Shown here: piece after piece, positions 44,979-57,630 of the stretch
Layout: the number at the start of each line of letters is the position of its first letter
How positions within the stretch are numbered: the stretch's first letter is position 1
Source of the DNA: Setomelanomma holmii
Taxonomy: Eukaryota; Ascomycota; Dothideomycetes; Pleosporales; Phaeosphaeriaceae
Direction: 5' to 3'
Length of the DNA: 64,000 nt
Assembly (NCBI GenBank): GCA_010015745.1
Contig: ML978158.1
Span: 372,001 to 436,000, forward strand
Program-made: the position numbers and the translations under genes
The notes under the pieces: model-generated
Database searches by the model: none
Seen by the model: the letters and a program-made list of their open reading frames with translations, nothing else
What the model was told of the DNA's origin: nothing

Positions 44979-47123
44979 ATGGCCACTATCGTTGGGCTCG
45001 CCGCTCTTTCGCTATCTCGTTTCTCATCTACTGTTGCTTCGGCTGCTAGCCCGCAGTCAATTGGTTCTGATCTATCAATTGTCACCCACAACGATCTTTA
45101 CGGCAATGCTACGGCCAGGACAGTGGCAGCCGTCGTTATCAGCAGACCGAATAGATTTGCGGCCGCAACTTCGCGATGTGCGGCGTTAGGAACCATACTC
45201 TGAGAACCAGACGGCGATCACCAAGATCTAGACTTTCTGAGATACCTGGATTACGGCAAGAGTACGGACAAGGTTGGCTAGTACTGAATCAATGGCAACA
45301 GCACCCACCACTGTCGAGCAATAATCAAAGAGGGCACATACAAGGCTGTCCCCTGCTCCAACACGGCGAATGATTATTCCCGCCAAGTGTCAATCATTAC
45401 TAAGAATGCCACCATTACAAGGGTACCGAGACAAGCAAGCATTTCGCTTTCTCGATCTGAAGTACGCTTCCATTCCAGCACGCTTCAAGCAGTCAACTTA
45501 TATTCCGCCCCAGTCTATCACCACTGCGCTGGAAAATAGTCCCACTTGTATACAGCCAGGCTGCACAGCATGTAGTGAGAACTGCCTAACCCTGAACATC
45601 TGGACTCCATATCTTCCTAATGCCAAGACATCAAGCAAGAAGAAGCTGGTCATGGTATGGATCCACGGCAGCGGCTTCGCAATAGGCACGGGCAGCGATC
45701 CTACGTTTGATGGCAGTGCACTCGCATCTCGCGGTGATGTTGTTCTCGTCACAAGAAATTACAGACTGGGCACCCTAGGCGTTCTCGCGCTCGAGAACAC
45801 ACTATTGACTGGCAACTACGGACTGCAAGATCAAAATGTAGCTCCTGATTAGCTCCGCACCCACATAAGGATTTCGGTGGGGACAGGGCCAAGATCACGA
45901 TTTTCGGGCAGAGCGCAGGAGCGGCATCTGTACGAGCACTTCTTGCTTCGCCCTTGTCGCGAGATAAGGTCTCGGGTGCCCTTATGATGAGTACGCCGCA
46001 GGGAATGGGATATGCTGGATTCTTTTCGGAGTATAACACTATCCCTGAGGCTACGGCTCTGAACAAAACCATCGTGAATGAGACTGGATGTGCATCGGGG
46101 AACGCAGATCTCCTGACCTGCTTGAGAGCAGTCGATCCACTTTCGCTCGTAACTTCTGGACGGACCGTCGTCACGTAAGTACATATCTCAATCCACTTTC
46201 TCCTCAAGGAAGCTACCGGGCAACATGTCTGACTTACGACACTGCTGGCCTTGTTGACATCATTTCTCCATGTTCTTCCCGTCCATCTCAACACTTCATT
46301 TTACTAATGTTGCTCCAGGTACCCCGTCGTCGACGGCACATTTCTACCAATAACCTCCCTCCCCTCAGCGCCTCCGCCCCCAAACTCCCCATCCCCATCC
46401 TCGCAGGCATAATGCACGACAACGGCTCCCTTTCACATCCTACCCGACCTCAAACAACGTCTCCGCCGTCCTGACATCCCAAGGCTGTCCCGCCTCCGCA
46501 ATCCTAAACTCCACCGCCCTCTCCCCCCAGCAAACCCCAACACCACTTTAGCGATCTTCAATCTAACATCCAGAGCCGCAACAGACGCAATGTTTCGCTG
46601 CCTCGCGCAATCTACAACCCACACGGCAGTCAAGAACGGCGTGTTTGAAAAAGCATATGCGTATGGGTTTGATCGCGTGTATCGGATTCCGGAATGGAGC
46701 CCAAATCCGCCAGCTTGCGAAGCCCCGCCCACACCAGGCTTTCCGTACGGGAATCCAAACGAGCCGTATTTCAAGTGCCATTCTGGCGAATCACTCTCCG
46801 TGTTTGGAACGACGGTGCTGCGCGGTAGGACCCCGAGGGACGACGATGATATACCATTCTCACAATATGTTGTCGATACATGGAGTGCGTTTGCGAGGAC
46901 GGGGGTGCCGGTGCCAGATTCTGAGTTCATGGATGCTAGAGGGTTCACGAATAGCAGTGCTTTTGTCAAGGCTGCTGGGGCCTGGAAGGAGGTGGGCAAG
47001 GGTGGAGAGAAGCCTATTAGGGTGCTGGCCGTGGCTGGGAAGGCGAGGATGGAGGAGTGGAGAGAGGTTGAGGAGCGTGATGTTTTGGGGTTGGGGCTGG
47101 GGTATTATGATGGTGCTGGTTAA
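44979..47123 (+). pseudogene. Type-B carboxylesterase pseudogene
   Basis: The start is intact: ATG at 44979, a hydrophobic signal-like segment, then LSIVTHNDLYGNATA. The frame is closed by TGA at 45201, TAG at 45279 and TGA at 45285, shifts near 45420, meets TAG at 45850, loses one base near 45870 and shifts at least twice between 46370 and 46540. Between lesions the esterase fold is clear: RDKQAFRFLDLKYASIPARF, SENCLTLNIWTP, WIHGSGFAIG (oxyanion hole), GNYGLQDQN, the nucleophile elbow FGQSAGA, and a complete C-terminal part ending in GLGYYDGAG. A consensus intron lies at about 46174-46318. Three of the stops fall where Trp is expected, consistent with TGG changed to TGA or TAG. It cannot yield a full enzyme. 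Confidence 0.85.
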
Positions 47124-47387
47124 GGATAGGGTGGTTGTATGGATGAGTATGATAGCGTGAATGAGACTGGATTATTCAAACCCGAATTCGTAGGATCAAG
47201 CTCTAGCGGCACCGAAATGCGTAGCTAGACACTTGCCGAGTTGATCATGTGCACGAAAATTATATAAAGACTACGGTCTTGCCAACGAAGCAAATCTGTA
47301 TGGAATTGGAGTGATCGAAACATGAGGGTTGTTGTTGGAATCTGACATGCCACTAACACCTGTACCCATCCATCCAACCCCCCTCCC

Positions 47388-49006
47388 CTATTTCACAATC
47401 CCAACATGCACAACAAACCCACTCCCCTCCCTCAACCCCGCATCCAACAGACTATCCGGAACCTGCCAGACCGTAAATTTCTCGCAAAAACTCTTCAACC
47501 ACGCCTCGAATACGTCCGGGCTGCGTAATTGCTGCGCAATCAGACACAGCGTTGGTTTCGCCTCACTGCTACTGCTATTGCCACTGCTACCGCTGGCGCG
47601 GAGGCGACATATCGCCGCCGCCGTAGAATTCAGCGGCTCGATGAGAGACTCGTTGTATATGCAGTCACACGCAATGACCAAGTCGACGGGATCTAAATTT
47701 GAGACGGAGTCGGTTTCCCAATCTAGAGCCTCGCATTTTATCCTGTTACCGTAATCACTCTGCTTTGCTTTGCCTTTCCTCGATTGCGGGAACACAGTGT
47801 TGAGGTTTTCTGCAATGTTTTGGCGCAGCAGTTTCAAGACGTAGGTTTGGTCTGTAGTGGTGTAGAGCGACACTTGAGGGCCGAGGGCGAGGGCGACGAT
47901 GCCGGAGACGCCGGCGCCGAGTTCGACGACGGTGGAGGTGGGTGTTAGGAGCGAGGTTGTGGTGAGGAAGTTGTTGGGGGAGGAGATCCAGGTGGCGAAT
48001 AAGGGGGTGACTTTCCAGACGACTGTTTTGACGATGTTAGTTCAGGTTTGTACGGTGCGTGAGAAGCAATCCATGACGGTGATTGAAGCATAGTACTTTG
48101 TACACCACCTGCTCAGACAAATTGGGACACTTCGGACAAGCGATGCTCTTCAGCAGCACAACGACACAGCCATAATGTCGAAATGATTCGTAAAAGGCTT
48201 TGACAGGCTTATTTCATAGCTTTCAAACAAGTCTACTTTGGCGCGGAAATTCATATGCGCATCGTTGCGTAAATGTGTTGCTGGTTTTGAGTTTGTTGTG
48301 CTCAAAACTGTCCCAATTTCTCCGAGCAGGTGTTGTACATGAGGAATACATGTGATGATTTGTCACATGCAAGAAGAAATGACATTGCAAAGCTCGTTGC
48401 GGCCGATGGTGACACTTTGAAGAAGTTCGGACTTCGACAAATGACAATGCATTTCCTAAAGCGGAAGAGCGCGATGAAGGATGTACCAAGCCAAGCCAAG
48501 AAGAGATGCGTTGAGAAGTTAGAGTCTGGTCAATGCATATGCGGAGACACGAGAAACGGCTAAAGTGCAGACTTACCGGCTCCCGTGGTGCCCTCTTTGC
48601 GAGTCGACTCTAATAGGCCGCGTGACTGATGTATGGTCAAGTCGTGACCGCCGACGTTGATCTCGAGCGTGGATGCCTTTGGGTCGATGAAGCCTAGCGA
48701 CTGAGAGGGAATAGCTTGCGAGAAGACCACGAATGCCTCTGTGAGACAATGAGCATGCGGTCATATGCTTTGTTGGTGAGCCTCTCCATGCCGGGCGATG
48801 CTAAGTGATGCTATGATTTTGGTGGAGCGAATCGCGTGCCCAGACCAATGCGTCGAGCCGAGGCCATAGCTTGGATGCGATACGCTCGATAGCTTCACGT
48901 CCTTCAGTATTCACACACCTTCTTCAGCATCGACCACAGGTTCCCCCAGAATGCTCGCGAGATGCATCGTGGCTGAGGGCGGAGAAGCGCTTGGCTGCCT
49001 AGCCAT
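47388..49006 (-). CDS. METTL21-type protein methyltransferase
   Basis: Three exons (49006-48919, 48738-48577, 48022-47388) give 294 residues. It reads INVGGHDLTIHQS, TTGAVVWKVTPLFATW, the SAM-binding ELGAGVSG (about 117-124), and later DLVIACDCIYNESLIEPL, all typical of the Methyltransf_16 group that methylates lysines of translation factors and chaperones. The target here is unknown. Intron 2 (48576-48023) is 554 bases, about ten times normal for this window, and contains an inverted repeat and a coding-like remnant. Intron 1 (about 180 bases, GTGTGT donor) is also longer than usual. Frame is kept across both junctions. Confidence 0.82.
48099..48339. repeat. Inverted repeat within an intron, MITE-like or inverted gene fragment
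   Basis: Arms of 31 bases at 48099-48129 and 48309-48339 are inverted copies with 28 matches. Each arm starts with TGTACA and ends in AATTGGGACA when read from outside in. The span is 241 bases. A TA lies at both outer ends. No transposase is present in the span. Confidence 0.75.
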
Positions 49007-49624
49007 TTCGGTTCTTTGTCTGAGTCGGGAGCGTGCCGACTCGTGATGCAGCGCAGGCGAAGGGTCCAAGATTGCGTGGAGGAATTTCTGCGGTTTGGAT
49101 GCGATCGTATGGCTTCTTGGCCACTGCGCTGCGCAAGGCGTGGAAGCTCAGCTGCGGCGCGGCTTCATGTGCAGTGCTTGCCGCGTTTCAGAGGGCGCGA
49201 ATATAAAAAGGCCAGCGCGCAGTACTCAAGTGAGGTTGGCATTACCCGCTGGCGAGACCTGGCTGCGCTGTCAATCTGTACGTACGTATCCCCTGCAAAA
49301 AATCGCCTTGCAAACCAGCTTGGCCGCGAGTCGTGTGCAGCGTCAGCCTTCCTCAACGAAGCGGAGGCGGAGGCTAGCTACCGATTGGAACGTCATTGCA
49401 CTGGGAGCTCGGACGTCATCTTGGCGAATCTGGTGCTGGCGGGCGAGTGAAGGTCAACACAACCAAATAAGCTCTCCCAGCCTCATACCTGTCAGATCCG
49501 CTGCATCCCGCTGGCGACGACACCCTCACGACTACTTTTGTTACCCATTTTCTCAGCGATACCCCTCTCCTTGTACCTCTATTTCCCCCCATCACAGCAC
49601 AGCTTCCTGCCTGCAGCTTCCGTC
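49007..49624. other. Divergent promoter region of the methyltransferase and acyl-CoA ligase genes
   Basis: The last 120 bases before 49625 are C/T-rich, a typical leader. No further gene recognised. Confidence 0.45.
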
Positions 49625-51867
49625 ATGCCGCAGGATCTCAAGAAATTCGCGCCTCAGGCGCAGGCCTCCAGGAAGGGGCCATACACAACGGAAGCAGCCG
49701 GCGCACAGCCCGTCGACGGCGAGACGATACCGCGTCGCAATCTGGTCTCCAAGGACGAACTGAAGCTCACACCCTCGCCCGATGTCACAACCATGTATGA
49801 GGTCTTGCGCCATGCCTCAGCAAAGTTTGGCAACGCAAAGGCTGTGGGTGCGCGCCGCATCGTCAACAAGATCAGCGAGACGAAGAAGATCAAGAAGATG
49901 ATCGACGGCAAGGAGCAGGAAGTCGACAAGAAGTGGGAGTACTACGAGCTGAGCGGCTACAAGTACAAGAGCTTTGTTGAGTTTGAGAAGATGGCCTTGA
50001 ATGCCGGCTCAGCGATACAGAAGCTCGGCTTCAAGCCAAAAGACAAGATGCACTTGTTCGCCGCGACGAGCATGCAATGGTTGGCTTCAGCACACGGTAA
50101 GTATTTCAACAAACGAGATCGAGTAGAGCTTGGCTGATAGGACTAGGCGCCCTCTCACAGTCGCTTGCCATCGTAACAGCATACGACACACTCGGCGAAG
50201 AGGGGCTCAAGCACTCGATGCACCAGACCCAGGCAAAGATCATGTTCACAGACCCCGAACTGCTGCCCAAGCTCATCAACCCGTTCAAGGAGGCAAAGGA
50301 CATCGAGGTAGTCGTCTACGGCACTAAGAATGACCCGAATCCTCAGGACATCGAAAAGCTTACGAGCGCACATCCACACTTGAAGGTCATGAGCTTCGAC
50401 GAGCTGGTGAAGCTGGGCGAGGAGAATCCGGCAGATCCCATCCCACCTAGCCCAGAAGATCTGGCGTGCATCATGTACACGTCAGGGTCTACAGGCACGC
50501 CCAAGGGCGTGCTGATCAAACATCGCAACGTTGTTGCTGCTAGTGAGTGCATTCCCACTGTAGACGTATTCCAGCGCTAACAAGACCAGTCGCTGGTGTC
50601 GACGTTATTGTTGGCAAGTACCTCGGACCCGGTGACGTCCTCCTCGCATACCTCCCCGCCGCGCATATCCTTGAATTTGTCTTCGAAAACGCCGTACTCT
50701 ATTGGGGCGGAACCCTAGGCTACGGCACCATCCGCACGCTTTCAGACAACTCAGTCCGCAACTGTGCAGGCGATATTCGTGAGCTGAAGCCCACAGTTTT
50801 GGTCGGTGTGCCGCAAGTGTGGGAGACGGTCAAGAAGGGTATCGTTAGCAAGGTACAGGCCGGTGGTGCAATCAAGAGCAACATGTTCTGGGGCGCCTAC
50901 GCAGTCAAGAACTTCCTGCTGGGCACTGGACTTCCCGGCAGCGGCATTCTCGATGCCATCGTCTTCAACAAGGTCAAGGAAGCCACTGGTGGCAAGCTCA
51001 GGATTTGCCTGAACGGTGGCGGCCCCATCGCAAAGGAAACCCAGCGCTTCATCTCCGTTGCCATCACTCCCATGATCAGTGGTTACGGTCTCACAGAAAC
51101 TTGCGCGATGGGCGCCCTCATGGACCCTCTCGCGTGGACAGATCAAGCCCTCGGCGAGATGCCTGCCTCGATTGAAATGAAGCTCGTCGACTTTGCTGAT
51201 GCCGGCTACTTCGCCAAGTCAAACCCACCTCAAGGTGAGATTTGGATCCGCGGTGGTGGCGTCGTCTCCGGATACCTCGAAATGCCCGAAGAAACAGCCG
51301 AGTCATTTACCGACGATGGCTGGTTCAAGACCGGCGACATTGGCGAGTTCGACTCGCACGGCCAAATCCGCATCATCGATCGCAAGAAGAACTTGGTCAA
51401 GACGCTTGCTGGCGAATACATTGCGCTCGAGAAACTTGAGTCTGTATACCGCAGCGCGTCTATTGTTGCAAACATCTGCATCTACGCCGCTGAGGATCGT
51501 CAGAAGCCGATTGCCATCATCGTCCCGGCTGAACCGGCGCTTAAGAAGGTTGCGCAGGAGCAAGGCGTCAATGGCGATCACCTCGAGGAGCTGGTACATG
51601 ACAAGAAGATCAACAGCGCTGTGCTGAAGCAATTGCAGAGCGCGGGACAAAAGGGGGGACTTGCGGGCTTCGAAATTATCGAGGGTGTAGTGTTAGCGGA
51701 TGAGGAATGGACGCCACAGAATGTAAGTTGGCTTGTACCTGACACACGCGCGAAGATGATACTAACGAATATATCAGGGTCTCACCACCGCAGCTCAGAA
51801 GCTGAACCGCAAGGACATCTTGAAGCACTACCAGAAGGAGGTCGATCAGGCTTACGGGCGGTCATAA
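49625..51867 (+). CDS. FAA1: Long-chain fatty acid-CoA ligase
   Basis: Four exons (49625-50096, 50147-50542, 50590-51722, 51778-51867) give 696 residues, the size of yeast Faa1 and Faa4. The AMP-binding signature YTSGSTGTPKG starts at about 268, followed by YLPAAHILE, ISGYGLTETC, WFKTGDIGEFD and the fatty acyl-CoA synthetase signature around IRIIDRKKNLVKTLAGEYIALE. The C terminus has LNRKDILKHYQKEV. It activates free long-chain fatty acids to acyl-CoA with ATP, feeding lipid synthesis and beta-oxidation. I see no signal peptide and no C-terminal peroxisomal SKL tripeptide, which suggests cytosol, ER or lipid droplet. Confidence 0.95.
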
Positions 51868-52122
51868 GTACCCTTTTCCTTGAGCGCACAAATCTGTGAA
51901 GAGATCTCACGGCGATTTAGTAGCGAAAAGATAGTTCGTGACATCGCGGGTACAACAAAGGTGGTGTGTAGCATTGCCCAGGGATGGATGCTCATTACGA
52001 CGAATGATCTGGAATTGTGTCTTGTACTTCGAGCTAGGGCACACGTACTCCCCTACTTTGGAATGGTATATAGCATTTACTAATTCTTGCTTGACCTGGC
52101 CACTTGATTGCGCTCGCACATC

Positions 52123-53964
52123 CTATGCCAACTCAAAGGTGTTGTACTTTGCATCCGCCACCGCATTACACTGCTCCCTAAACTCCGTCGCACTCCCACT
52201 ATACCTCGCAATAATCCGCTTCTGCTTCCCAGCTACATTCTTATTCACGCCCGTCAGCCAGCTGTCCACTTCATTACTCAGCAACCCCTCCCCGAGATCG
52301 TGGACGTGATCAGTCCATTCTTGCACCTGTAATGAATTAGCACGCTTCAGCCATAGCCTCGTAGATTGGCGGTACTTACGCCTTTCTGTCTGGCCTCAAT
52401 GTACGTAACGTTGTTCTTGATGAGATGCTCGATACAGTCTGATATCCATCCCACGGCGTACTCGATGCTGCGTGGAATGTTGCCGTATGCTTGGTGTGGG
52501 CCGATGGACATGAACATATTCGGGAAATCCTTGACGGTTATGCCCAGGTAGGTTTTTGGTCCGTCGCGCCATACGTCACGTAAGGCGGTGTTGTTGGTGC
52601 CGCGGAAGTCGATGGCTTCGAAGGCGCCTGTGATGGCGGAGAATCCGGTAGCGTAGACGAGCATGTCGAGGTTGACTTCTTCTTCGGTGGTTTGGACGCT
52701 GTGTTCTTTGATGCGAGAGATTGGTGTTGAGAGGAGATCGATGAGACGGACATTGGGGCGGTTGAATGCTTCGTAGAAGTTTGTTTCCATGGGGACACGT
52801 CTGAGTCCAAAACCTAGCAAACATTAGTCCTCCTCCTCCAAGCTCACATCCGGTACACATGGCGACACATACCATATGTCTTCGGAATAAGTTTGTCCGC
52901 CGTCCACGGGTCCTTCACCCGCTGCCTAATCTTCTTGGCCACAAACTCGCTTACAAGCGCGTTTGCTTTCTTATCAACCAGCGTCTCTTTGTAATTTGAC
53001 ACCCAGAATCCAAAACCGGGCTGCGCGTACATGTATTCCCAGAATGCCTCGCGCTCTTCTGGTGTAGCCTCCCAGACGGAGTCGTTGATGCCTTCGTGGA
53101 GAAAACTTAGTCGTGTGGAGTCGATTTTCTTGAGGAGTTCGGGGTAGCCTTTGCGTATTGTTTCCATTTCATCTGCGCCGATTTTGGAGTTGTGTAGTGG
53201 TATTGCCTGTGGCAGGTTAGACTTGAGCATGCATGTATCAGGTTAGACGGGACTACTGACCCAGTTCGGCGTGCGCTGGAATACAGTCAAGGATTTCGCA
53301 GTCTTCGCTACCTCTGGGATTATCTGGATTGCAGTAGCACCCACACCGATGATGCCGACATCTTTCCCCGCAAAGTCGACAGCATGTTCGGGCCATCGTG
53401 ATGTGTGGAATGCGTCACCCTTGAAGTCCCGCACACCTTCGATATTCGGTAGTGTCGGTTCGCTCAGAAGACCGATACCCGTGATGAGGAATCGCGAAGT
53501 ATACTCTCGTCCATTCTGGTCCGTTAATCTCCAGCACCGGTCCTCTTCAATCCAATGTGCCGAGATGACCTTGGTGTTGAACTGCATATCTTCCCATAAT
53601 CGGTACTTGTCGCAAATGAACCTGATGTAGCGCTCGGTTTCTTCTTGTGGTGCAAAATGTTCGGACCAGGTCCATTCGTCGAGAATCTCCTGAGAGAAAA
53701 AGAATCCATATGTGTACGATTCGCAATCGAAACGTGCACCTGGATAGCGATCTGAAATATTGTTAGAAAATAGCTATGAGGAGAGCATTGCGTTGCGTGC
53801 GACTTACTCCAAAACCATGTTCCTCCAACTGATGTACCTGTTTCCAGTACTTTTACCTTCACACCCAGCTGGCGCATCCTGTAGCATGCGTAGCATCCTG
53901 AAAGACCTGCGCCAATGACGAGCACATCGTAATCTGGCTGCTTAGGTGGCTCGATAGATCCCAT
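52123..53964 (-). CDS. Baeyer-Villiger-type flavin monooxygenase
   Basis: Five exons (53964-53808, 53751-53261, 53206-52873, 52813-52380, 52326-52123) give 539 residues. It has the FAD-binding GAGLSG at 18-23, VGGTWFWNRYPGARFD, the Baeyer-Villiger fingerprint FKGDAFHTSRWP (162-173, with the key His and Trp), a second Rossmann motif GVGATAIQ, and ATGFSAITGAF. These enzymes use NADPH and O2 to turn ketones into esters or lactones. The substrate is not predictable from sequence. It is the first of several metabolic genes running to the right edge. Donors are GTAAGT, GTCAGT, GTATGT and GTAAGT. Confidence 0.93.
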
Positions 53965-55368
53965 GTTGAGCTGTCGAGTATGTAGAAGTTGAGGCGTGAG
54001 AATCCCTTGTGTAAAGACTCTTTCGCTAATCTTTAGGTTTACTCTAGTACGGAGGAAGGTACGGGTCGAGCGTTAGAAGTTCTTGCGAGGAGTTTTAGGA
54101 GCGTGGTGTAGTCAGTAGTGAGCAGAGATTGTGTTGCAACGAGCTGGCTGGAATGGCAGGAAAGACCGTGAAGACGCGGCTACCATACTTAGTCAACCGA
54201 ATACTTCTCGAAGCCAGACTCAGACCTGCTCCCGTGATTCAGCATTCGAATGCCCATACAACGAGTTCCCGCCGTAGCCTAACCAAAGTCAGTAGTCTGG
54301 TCGAGCCGTACGCAGCCTGCGCATCCTCGGTACCGGTTATGAGGTTGTGAGGCTCTATGCCAGTGATGCAACCACGCAGTAGGCTTCTCGAATTCGAAGC
54401 CATCGACTTGTAATTGCCTGCTCATGCATGACAACCCCATACGACGGGTAAGGTCCCTTGCAATCCATAAGACTGGGAGTCCAATTGTGCATCTCCGGTG
54501 TTACTTCCGCTCCCGAGGTTGGATCTCGATGTTCCCCGCATCAGGACATGCACTACTAGTACGACCCCAGATTCCGCTAATTTAGAGCCTACGCAAGTGT
54601 AGAACATAACCGACATCGTCTGGGTATTGGAAAGTAGCAAGTCGGCTAATTATGCTCAGATCTCGCGCATCCAGGCCCTTCCTTGACAATCGCATCGACG
54701 CTTGTTGCGCTTCACGAGCTTGAAACTTGTCAAACTTCACGCTACCGGTGTTCGCGATGAGTAGCTAGCGCTAACGCTCCCTTCACAGCGTGCTTATCCT
54801 GCAGTCAACACCTGGCAAGAACAGCATGCGCAAAGCCACGAAATCCACAATCGTGATCAAGCATCTGGACCCGGCCGGGCCTTGAGGCTTAAACGCGCCT
54901 CCTACGGTATCGGTGAAAATACGTGATTTACACATAGACTTGTCCACGGGTACTTCACAATACTTCCATGAGGCGAGGGCACTCGGGAAACGTTCTCCGG
55001 GAAATTCACAGAAGCCAATCTTTGATGATCGTCTTGCAGAGTTCGCGGCGCGCCCATCGAAACCTGCCCACGTGGTGGGAGAAGTGATCAGCGGCCACAT
55101 GCATCATTACATCGTGTCTTTTTGCGGAGGAGAGCGCATGCTTGTCGATCGATCATCGGACGATCAATCAATTGGCGATGGCGAGAGAACTTAGGTGTAT
55201 GTGAGGCTGTTTGATCGTTGGAGCTCAGAATTTCGAGTGCAAGTGAGCTCTAAGTATTCGCAGTGTGTCAGCATTGCGATTACTCCGTCTCTTGCAGGCG
55301 AGTTTTGTGTAGTATTCGAAGGTTAATTTATTCATGAACTATTAACGATTTTGCTACGTATGCTAAAG
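53965..55368. other. Intergenic region of 1.4 kb
   Basis: Monooxygenase promoter and 3' region of the next gene. A plus-strand frame of about 90 codons near 54913-55194 has no recognisable feature and is not called. Confidence 0.4.
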
Positions 55369-56431
55369 CTATTCCGTCTCCTCGTCGTCCCAGAACACAA
55401 AGGCTCGGATCTCAATGCTGGTCCTTGGGTCGCCAACATCTGACTGACCCTTCAATGGGAATGAGGAGTGGACTGCACATTTCGCACGGCCGTCTTTCTT
55501 GGAATCGAAGATCTTGAAAACCCAAGCCTCTTCTGGTGTCATGTCGCTCGCATAATACCACCTTTGGTTGGGGTTGTGGGCCATGTTGGTCACTTCGTAT
55601 CTTGCGGCCGTTTCTCCATTCGACGAGTACTCGGCGCGAGGCTTGTGTGACATGTTCTTGGACACATTTCCGTACTCGCCAGCTCCAGGTGGCGGGAGGT
55701 TGGCGACGACAGTGCGGAAGTCGTTCTCGTCGACTGTGCGGAAGTCGCAGAAGGCCAGGGGATCCTTCTTGACCGGCTTCTCTATTGGTGCCCAGATGTT
55801 CATGATTGCCCAGCGCTTCTTCATTCTCTTTTCCGCCTCCTCCTCAGGCAGATTAAGGAACATGATTTGTTCTGAACCGCGGTACGATTGATCGACGTGG
55901 ACAAATCGCTACATGTGATTAGTCACGAGTCGGTGCTGTAGAGGGCAAGCGAATCACATACTGCTGGGTTGTTCTTCGTCACAAATTCCGTGTCCTTCTT
56001 CACCTTTGCGTCGTCTTGCGCATCGGCAAAGGTGTTCCTTCGGCACATGTGGGAGACAATGTGCACATACGACGCGCCAGTCCTGTACGAGTTAATGTCC
56101 ATTCATTGTGGTGGCATGAACAGGGGCCCGGGACAACTCACACTTCCTTGATCTTGTTCTTGACCTCGTCATACCAGACTTGTTTGATCTCGTCCTCGTT
56201 TCCAAAGTCCTTCACCTTGGACTTGAATTCGACGAGCTGGAACCCAGCGTTATCGACATTGAATTCGTCCTTCTTGGATCGCAGGTCACTGATGTTCACC
56301 TCGAAAGGCACATGCTTCCTACGCTTTTCAAAGGCAGTACCAGGATAAGTCTGGATGATGCCACCATCCTTTGGTTCAAGGTAGTAGAAGAGCGTGGTGG
56401 GCTGAACGGGAAGAGGAGCAGCGACGGCCAT
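55369..56431 (-). CDS. AsaB/GA4-desaturase-like oxidoreductase
   Basis: Three exons (56431-56142, 56082-55962, 55908-55369) give 316 residues. The pattern is that of the fungal hydroxylase/desaturase group named for AsaB and gibberellin GA4 desaturase, related to CmcJ: TTLFYYLEP near the start, RFVHVDQSY with the probable metal-ligand His-x-Asp, KRWAIMNIWAPIEKPVKKDPLAFCD, and a C-terminal segment with YYASDMTPEEAWVFKIFDS. Such enzymes usually sit in secondary-metabolite clusters. It is divergent from a TRI12-like pump with about 1.2 kb between starts. Chemistry and substrate are unknown. Confidence 0.85.
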
Positions 56432-57630
56432 TGTGAAGGTGCTGTAGATGTTGGTCTTTGCGTGTGCTGTACAAGAAGCGAATATGAAGTTATTTAAAAA
56501 GCTTGTAGTGATGTAGAACGGATGTCGGGATTGATGCGGCTTTCTCGTGTCTTTCGGCTATATACGTTCGTCGCTTGAATCAGCGGAAGTCAGAAGTGTT
56601 GCCCGGCTGGTTATCACGATCGAACTTCAGATGTTCTGGCGAAAGGGAATTACAAGACGACAGCTCAGTACCCATCCGAGACAAGGCCACGACATGTTAC
56701 TATGCATGAAGATTGCAGGCTACGTAATGTGTGCCGGTGAAGAACAGGCCACAGGTTTCACGGAGAAAGGCAGTCGGCAGCATCAGCCTATTCACCAGAA
56801 GGGTAGCCTACAAGGTTCTCCGCGAATAAGCTCGCACTTCCCCGCATCCGCATGCCCTAATTCGGCTGGATCGCACTTGTTCGCAGGCGTGGTCATGAGT
56901 GATGTTCCCGATGAGCGCAGACCTCCACGTGTAATACCAGCGCCTTGGGATCGTGGCTTTTGCATATTGTACCCTACAAAGAGATGATTGCACAAAAAAT
57001 TGGCAAAAGTGAATTCGAAAGGTGGATATGAAGGTCGAGTGAAGTTCGCACATGGCAGGGCTGCCAGAAATGCCCGTCGCTAATTCGGGGAAGGTGCAAG
57101 CTTTACCGAGTTGGCGAGCTCCAGTACTCATTCCTTATCTCGGTTATATCGATCGCCTCGATCCTCCTTCACATCTATTCTGCGCGATTTTCACCATCTT
57201 GACACACCGAGTTCTTCTTGGTTCTGGTTGGCTCGAATGCACCTTCCGACACGAATTTGGATTGGTGGACCGCAATGGCACTACTCGAGGCTGGAAGCAA
57301 CCACCTTCCAAGCCATAAACCCGCCTCCACAATACTGGAACGCACGAGGTACCCCAGATTTCCCCGCGCCAATGTGTAGTCTATTTCAGATTGTGGAGCA
57401 AGTGCCCGGGAGGAGCCATGAGAGCACGATGATAGTTCGGCTGTTAGTGTATTTCGAAAGCAATCGAGCATGGGCCCAGACCATCGCTCAGCCCGTGCGA
57501 CGGCCGTGACCATGTTAGGCGACGAGTTGTGTCTGTAAAGATGAAGTATATGTCTTGCCTAGATCCCTTGTCGTTTGATCATCACCCTCCCCCTTTCGTT
57601 TCTTCAAGGTCCTGGGAGCGAGCGTTCATC
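56432..57630. other. Divergent promoter region of the oxidoreductase and efflux pump
   Basis: No supported gene. It lies between two divergent metabolic genes and probably contains their shared regulatory sites, none of which I can name. Confidence 0.4.
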
